The notes under the pieces: model-generated
Databases searched by the model: none
What the model saw: the letters and a program-made list of their open reading frames with translations, nothing else
Told to the model about the DNA's origin: nothing
Position numbers and translations under genes: made by a program
Assembly (NCBI GenBank): GCA_964368985.1
Contig: CAYJDW010000108.1
Span: 1-8,290, forward strand
Reading direction: 5' to 3'
Length of the DNA stretch: 8,290 bases
From: G023898405 sp964368985
GTDB lineage: Bacteria; Myxococcota; UBA727; JABDBI01
Shown: positions 4,765-8,290 of the stretch, in pieces
Numbering within the stretch: position 1 is the first letter of the stretch
Layout: each line of letters starts with the position of its first letter

Positions 4765-7236
4765 ATGAGAGTTATATTAATAATGTTGTTTTATACTTTA
4801 TTGCACGGACAGTACGCTGTTTGTGCCGACGATAAAGACATAGAAATGAGCGATGCAGGTAAACCAAACGATAAAAAGAAAGAAGATCTTGTGGAAAAAG
4901 CATTCCGCTTAGTGCAAGGCCTCGCACGCGGCAGCGTGCCACCTGATCCTGCCGTGCCTAGTAGTTCACGAGCCGATGCTAGAGTAAATGACTCTATGGA
5001 TGTGAGCTCACCATCCTCTTCGTCTGAGCCTGAATTTAAGAAGCAAAAGGGTGCAGAAGAACCAGTGAGCAAACAAGCACGGACTGAAAATGTAAGAAAA
5101 TTTTTAGAAAAATTAAATAAAGACGACAAAGCAAAAGTAATCAATGCGATAAAAGATCGACGCTCGCTTATTCAGAAAGCTTTAATTACCAAAAATATGG
5201 AGCTAGTGCGCTTGTTGATAGAGCATGGGGCAAATATATTCTTGATTCCGCCTGGAGGGAATTCATCTTTTCACTTAGCAATTTATGACATAAACATACT
5301 TAAGGAGCTGATCCAAACCCTTAAAGATATGGGGCTCGACAAGCAAATACCCGTCGAGTGTGGCAAAGTAGTATATTACGCTATATTCGAGAAAAAATTC
5401 GAATGTTTGGAGTTTTTGCTGGAAGAAGGCAATCTATTTCACCGATTTATCAATATCGATATCATGAATGTAACGCCACTCCATGTTGGATTTGGGGAAG
5501 GGAACCCTGAAGCCGTGAAAACATTACTTGATCGGGGAGCTGACTGGAAAAAACCAGTACAGAAAGATGGGATATACCCTGTGCATGTGATGGCCGCAAA
5601 AGGAAATCATGATGCTTATAAACATCTGATGGTTGTTATTCAATTGGATATGGCAAAGAGAATGAAAAACGGCGAACTGCCTAGTTTTGATGATTATCTT
5701 ACGCTGCGTACTAAAGAAACAAAAATGACTCCAAAACACTTTGCCAGCTTTCGTGGTAATTGGAGAGTACTCGATGAAATTTTGAAAAAAACCCTTAGCG
5801 ATTTAGATTGGCAAAGTGCCAGCGGTATGGCGGCAATTCATTATGGAGTATCTGAGGCGCATGATAGTGTGGTAGCTACTTTACTCCCGTTTAAACCAAA
5901 TATTTTCCTAGAAGATAGAAATGGCAATAACACTATTGTGTATGCGGGCTTTAAAAACCGCTATCATTGCGGGGTGTTGTTGATAAATTATCTTAATCAA
6001 CATAAGTACGAATTGGAGAATTCGCCAAAATATAAACGAGATTTATTGCTCGATAAGAAAATATGGTTAGTACTTTCGGTTGTGGATACGACGAAAGTAA
6101 TAGAAGTTAATGTTCATCATAACCCTACGTGGACGCAATTCATGGAAGATATGAAAAATATTCGCTGTGCGCTTTTCGATAAGGCAATAGATGTAGAAAG
6201 TAAAAATATCAAATGGAAAAAGTTTGAACTTTTGCATTTGAAATATAAAAATGAAGATAATATTTTTTCTAAAGGAAGTGGAATATTAAGAAACTTTCTT
6301 CTTAATGGCGCGCAGCTTCTGTTCTCTAACGAGCAAAATTTGTTTATGAGTAACGATGGAGGCCGAAGCTATGGATTTGCTTTTCAAGAGAATGAGCCCA
6401 CAGAGGAAATGCTGGAAAATGTTAGATTAATCGGGCTTTTCACGGCGCTGGCGACACTCACCAATCCTACTCCTATCCCTTTTAAAGACTATATTTTCAA
6501 AGCTGTTGCTGGTGAAGAACTTACACCTTCTGATTTTGTTGATGCCGATATGTTCAATTTTTGGAAGACAATGGATGAACTTTCAAGTGAAGAATTACAA
6601 GAATTCAACATACCAAATTGCTTGAAAGTTAATGATAAAACAACTTTCTTTTTCGAAGGAGGAGACGTTGTCACAAAAGGAAATTTCGCGGCATTTAAGG
6701 CAAATGTAGTGAGCCTTCTTTCTCGTGGTGGGCATCAGGATAAGCTTATCACAGCTTTCAAGGAAGGATTTTTTGCATTGCTTCCAAAACATTTCTTGCA
6801 CATACAAAACGATGAGATGGTTGCATCTTTGCATAACCCGCAGCTCATCTCGGCGGAGGAATTAAAGGCATTGATAAGTGAGATTCCTATTGATCTTGCT
6901 GAATGGAAGGAGTTCACAAGTTATGTACGCTGCGATGAGAATACCAAGGAAGTAAAATGGTTTTGGGAATTTGTTCGCAATGCGGATGATGCGAAGCGAC
7001 GCAAATTGCTGGCATTTGCTACTGGATCACCTCTCTTGCCAATCGGTGGTTTCAAGTATTTGAAATCAGAGAAGATACCTTTTACCATTGAGCTTATATC
7101 AAATGATGGTGGTTCTCGTTTACCATCTGCTAGAACGTGTGTTTATACTATCGCTCTTCCTGCAACTGAAGATCAAGAGACTTTTAACAAGAATCTTGAA
7201 ACGGCTATTGAATGTGAAGGTTTTGATTTCGTTTAA
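4765..7236 (+). CDS. exported ankyrin-repeat HECT-type E3 ubiquitin ligase
   Basis: The product has 823 residues. A signal peptide covers 1-20 (ILIMLFYTLLHGQYAVC). A disordered acidic and Ser-rich linker follows (21-110) with a basic patch KKQK...SKQAR (92-106). About eight degenerate ankyrin repeats lie at 132-417; the clearest is TPLHVGFGEGNPEAVKTLL (237-255). A full HECT domain spans about 445-823. Its N-lobe has GSGILRNFL (504-512), VRLIG (553-557) and IPFKDYIFK (571-579). Its C-lobe side has WFW (732-734), LLAFATGSPLLPIGGF (748-763) and LPSARTCVYTIALP (786-799), where C792 is the thioester-forming Cys. It ends GFDFV with Phe at position -4 (F820), which HECT ligases need for ubiquitin transfer to substrate. 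The ligase would use host E2 and ubiquitin, with substrates chosen by the ankyrin part. The domain order matches eukaryotic HACE1. This is a true HECT sequence signature, unlike SopA/NleL, which are HECT-like only in structure. Origin from a host gene is inferred. Confidence 0.93.
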   Translation: MRVILIMLFYTLLHGQYAVCADDKDIEMSDAGKPNDKKKEDLVEKAFRLVQGLARGSVPPDPAVPSSSRADARVNDSMDVSSPSSSSEPEFKKQKGAEEPVSKQARTENVRKFLEKLNKDDKAKVINAIKDRRSLIQKALITKNMELVRLLIEHGANIFLIPPGGNSSFHLAIYDINILKELIQTLKDMGLDKQIPVECGKVVYYAIFEKKFECLEFLLEEGNLFHRFINIDIMNVTPLHVGFGEGNPEAVKTLLDRGADWKKPVQKDGIYPVHVMAAKGNHDAYKHLMVVIQLDMAKRMKNGELPSFDDYLTLRTKETKMTPKHFASFRGNWRVLDEILKKTLSDLDWQSASGMAAIHYGVSEAHDSVVATLLPFKPNIFLEDRNGNNTIVYAGFKNRYHCGVLLINYLNQHKYELENSPKYKRDLLLDKKIWLVLSVVDTTKVIEVNVHHNPTWTQFMEDMKNIRCALFDKAIDVESKNIKWKKFELLHLKYKNEDNIFSKGSGILRNFLLNGAQLLFSNEQNLFMSNDGGRSYGFAFQENEPTEEMLENVRLIGLFTALATLTNPTPIPFKDYIFKAVAGEELTPSDFVDADMFNFWKTMDELSSEELQEFNIPNCLKVNDKTTFFFEGGDVVTKGNFAAFKANVVSLLSRGGHQDKLITAFKEGFFALLPKHFLHIQNDEMVASLHNPQLISAEELKALISEIPIDLAEWKEFTSYVRCDENTKEVKWFWEFVRNADDAKRRKLLAFATGSPLLPIGGFKYLKSEKIPFTIELISNDGGSRLPSARTCVYTIALPATEDQETFNKNLETAIECEGFDFV

Positions 7237-7257
7237 TAGGTCTGAGTGTTGTTTAGT

Positions 7258-7302
7258 TTAAACCCCCTCTTCTTTCTCGGTATGGAAGGAGAGGGGGTTT
7301 AA
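7258..7302 (+). terminator. strong hairpin terminator of the ankyrin-HECT gene
   Basis: TTAAACCCCCTCT pairs with AGAGGGGGTTTAA, and the stem continues with two G-U pairs to a seven-base loop TCGGTAT. CTTGATTTTATT follows on the plus strand as the T-rich tail. It begins 21 bases after the stop and lies between convergent genes. It could also stop transcripts from the minus-strand gene, but the minus side lacks a T run. Confidence 0.85.
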
Positions 7303-7312
7303 CTTGATTTTA

Positions 7313-7726
7313 TTAGTCTCTGAGCTTTGATTTAAGAAACTCATTAAAAATAGTGTCTATTGTCTTATCTTTAAATCCGATGTCTTTTAAAATGCTGCGC
7401 AAGTTATCTTCATTGATTTGGTAATTAAATTTAAAGTGCTCATGTTTTTCACCTTGGTAACAAAAATGATCTATTTCAACATGAGATGGCGAGAATTCCA
7501 TTACATATTCAGTGTTGACTGGGCAGGTTTTCAAGAATTCAGAATTCTCTCTAACCAATGTTATGACATTGTTTTCTACATGAATACCATGGATTTCTCT
7601 GCCCTTATTAGCTCCTTCAAGAATCTCTCCAGCTAGAGGCCTTAAGGCACTCGACTTAGGGAATGCCAAATACATAGCATTTAAACTAATAGAAAAAATA
7701 ATCGCAATTAAAAATAATATTTTCAT
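7313..7726 (-). CDS. small exported protein of unknown function
   Basis: The product has 137 residues and no recognised family. Residues 1-17 form a clear signal peptide (KILFLIAIIFSISLNA, cleavage after LNA). The mature part is soluble and mixed alpha/beta in character, with two Cys (68 and 89) that could form a disulfide after export and a Lys/Asp-rich helical C-terminus. A good promoter lies 33-61 bases upstream. The start is unusual: AGGA is only one base from the ATG, far closer than in the neighbouring genes, and the ATG overlaps the stop of an upstream frame as ATGA. The in-frame stop upstream leaves no earlier start. The gene converges on the ankyrin-HECT gene, sharing the terminator region. 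Confidence 0.75.
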   Translation of the reverse strand: MKILFLIAIIFSISLNAMYLAFPKSSALRPLAGEILEGANKGREIHGIHVENNVITLVRENSEFLKTCPVNTEYVMEFSPSHVEIDHFCYQGEKHEHFKFNYQINEDNLRSILKDIGFKDKTIDTIFNEFLKSKLRD

Positions 7727-7944
7727 ATCCTATTGCTGTGATATTTTAGACTCATTAGAGTATAGAAACAGAAATTGAATTTTTCAATGGGTAAATACAT
7801 GATCTCAGAAATACCTAAATTGTTCAGATTTGAGCAGACCAATGGCAATTCTAAATATTGTTTGTGAGCGCTGTTATTTTTCACAAAATCAGCGTGAGAA
7901 AGAATGGTTTTTAATGCTTCCTGTTTGACTCTTTTACTGGACAA
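7723..7944 (-). CDS. doubtful 73-codon ORF overlapping the next gene as ATGA
   Basis: The frame begins with TTG at 7944, has no Shine-Dalgarno, and is preceded by TAA three codons earlier. Its TGA overlaps the ATG of the 137-residue gene, a spacing typical of translational coupling. The composition is protein-like and soluble, but no family is recognised. A good promoter for the downstream gene lies within it, which argues that this is noncoding or a decayed remnant. Both readings remain open. Confidence 0.25.
   Translation of the reverse strand: MSSKRVKQEALKTILSHADFVKNNSAHKQYLELPLVCSNLNNLGISEIMYLPIEKFNFCFYTLMSLKYHSNRI
7759..7787 (-). promoter_or_regulatory. sigma70-type promoter for the 137-residue exported protein
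   Basis: On the minus strand TTGAAA (7787-7782) and TATACT (7764-7759) each match the consensus at five of six positions and are exactly 17 bases apart. Transcription would start near 7752, giving a leader of about 26 bases. The promoter lies inside the weak upstream frame at 7723-7944. Confidence 0.6.
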
Positions 7945-7991
7945 ATCAAAGACTTAAATATGACATCTTTAAATGAGTTTGTGAGCAATTA

Positions 7992-8016
7992 AGCCGATTA
8001 GAATCAATATTCGGCT
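7992..8016 (+). repeat. inverted repeat just before the Fic start codon
   Basis: AGCCGA (7992-7997) pairs with TCGGCT (8011-8016) around 13 bases. It ends four bases before the ATG at 8021, where a Shine-Dalgarno would be expected but is not seen. It could be an operator or an mRNA hairpin affecting translation, or chance. Confidence 0.3.
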
Positions 8017-8020
8017 CAAT

Positions 8021-8257
8021 ATGAAAAAAAGCTACGATACCCTGCGCTTTAACTGGCAACATTCAGATTGGCCTCACTTTAAATATGACCTATCGACTAT
8101 TCAGGATTCTATTTATCGCTATTTAATGGAGGCAAGCTTATTGGCCGGTGGGCTTGGACAACTTCCTGATGATGTTCAAAATGAGACTGTTATCGACCTT
8201 ATGGTGAGCGAGGCGCTCAAGTCGTCAGAAATAGAGGGGGCAAATAACAGTATCTAA
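8021..8257 (+). CDS. N-terminal part of a Fic/DUF4172 protein, probably frameshifted
   Basis: The frame encodes 78 residues. Full-length relatives are several hundred residues and carry the Fic core (HPFxxGNGR), which transfers AMP or another nucleotide part to a target hydroxyl. Here only the N-terminal DUF4172 part is seen: NWQHSDWPHFKYD (11-23), then helices ending in SEALKSSEIEG. SSEIEG (68-73) fits the (S/T)xxxE(G/N) inhibitory motif, whose Glu blocks ATP in Fic enzymes. Straight after it the frame hits GANNSI and a stop. Omitting one G of the GGGGG run at 8236-8240 gives EGQITVSNNVIKSNL and stays open to the window edge, where relatives continue. The gene therefore looks frameshifted, or switched by the homopolymer, or affected by a sequencing error. 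The Fic core itself would lie outside the window. Confidence 0.7.
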   Translation: MKKSYDTLRFNWQHSDWPHFKYDLSTIQDSIYRYLMEASLLAGGLGQLPDDVQNETVIDLMVSEALKSSEIEGANNSI

Positions 8258-8290
8258 TAATGTGATCAAATCTAATCTTAGCTGCTCAAA

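Noticed and set aside
4791..5144. 117-codon minus-strand frame inside the ankyrin-HECT gene
   Set aside because: It lies opposite a well-supported coding region, is rich in Ser/Phe from antisense reading, and resembles no family.

Overview
The window is AT-rich bacterial DNA with compact genes, most preceded by an AGGA-type Shine-Dalgarno sequence about 7 bases from the start. It looks like an accessory region from an intracellular or host-associated bacterium. Most of the complete genes encode proteins with a Sec signal peptide, and one of them is a eukaryotic-type ubiquitin ligase. Amoeba- or arthropod-associated Legionellales-like or Holosporales/Rickettsiales-like proteobacteria would fit. 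The sequence alone does not fix the taxon, and this placement is inference.

Layout. Positions 1-494 hold no intact gene, only possible decayed transposase fragments on the minus strand. At 495-1058 (+) lies a GNAT-fold acetyltransferase with a signal peptide. It converges on a 418-residue exported protein (1184-2440, -) whose GEDH / Glu / Arg-Asn / GLHH pattern resembles the TraB-Tiki-ChaN-EreA hydrolase superfamily. A long imperfect inverted repeat (2625-2700) sits just beyond the end of a small exported protein (2708-3082, -) that carries a nuclear-localisation-like basic cluster. Upstream of that gene are a good sigma70-type promoter and a block of nested palindromes (3265-3362). Next is a 320-residue membrane-anchored coiled-coil protein (3388-4350, -, GTG start).

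The centrepiece is 4765-7236 (+), an 823-residue protein with a signal peptide, an acidic/Ser-rich linker, about eight degenerate ankyrin repeats and a complete HECT E3 ubiquitin-ligase domain. The catalytic Cys (C792) and the C-terminal '-4' Phe (F820) are both present. The ankyrin-plus-HECT order is that of the eukaryotic ligase HACE1. It ends in a strong hairpin terminator (7258-7302). Convergent to it is a 137-residue exported protein (7313-7726, -) with a clear promoter. The window closes with the 5' part of a Fic/DUF4172 gene (8021 onward), apparently frameshifted in a run of five G just after its inhibitory SSEIEG motif.

There is no obvious shared operon. The genes are mostly separately transcribed but look like a cluster of exported, probably host-directed proteins: a ubiquitin ligase, an acetyltransferase, a possible hydrolase and small secreted proteins. 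How such Sec-exported proteins would reach a host cell (for example a type II route) is not shown by the sequence.
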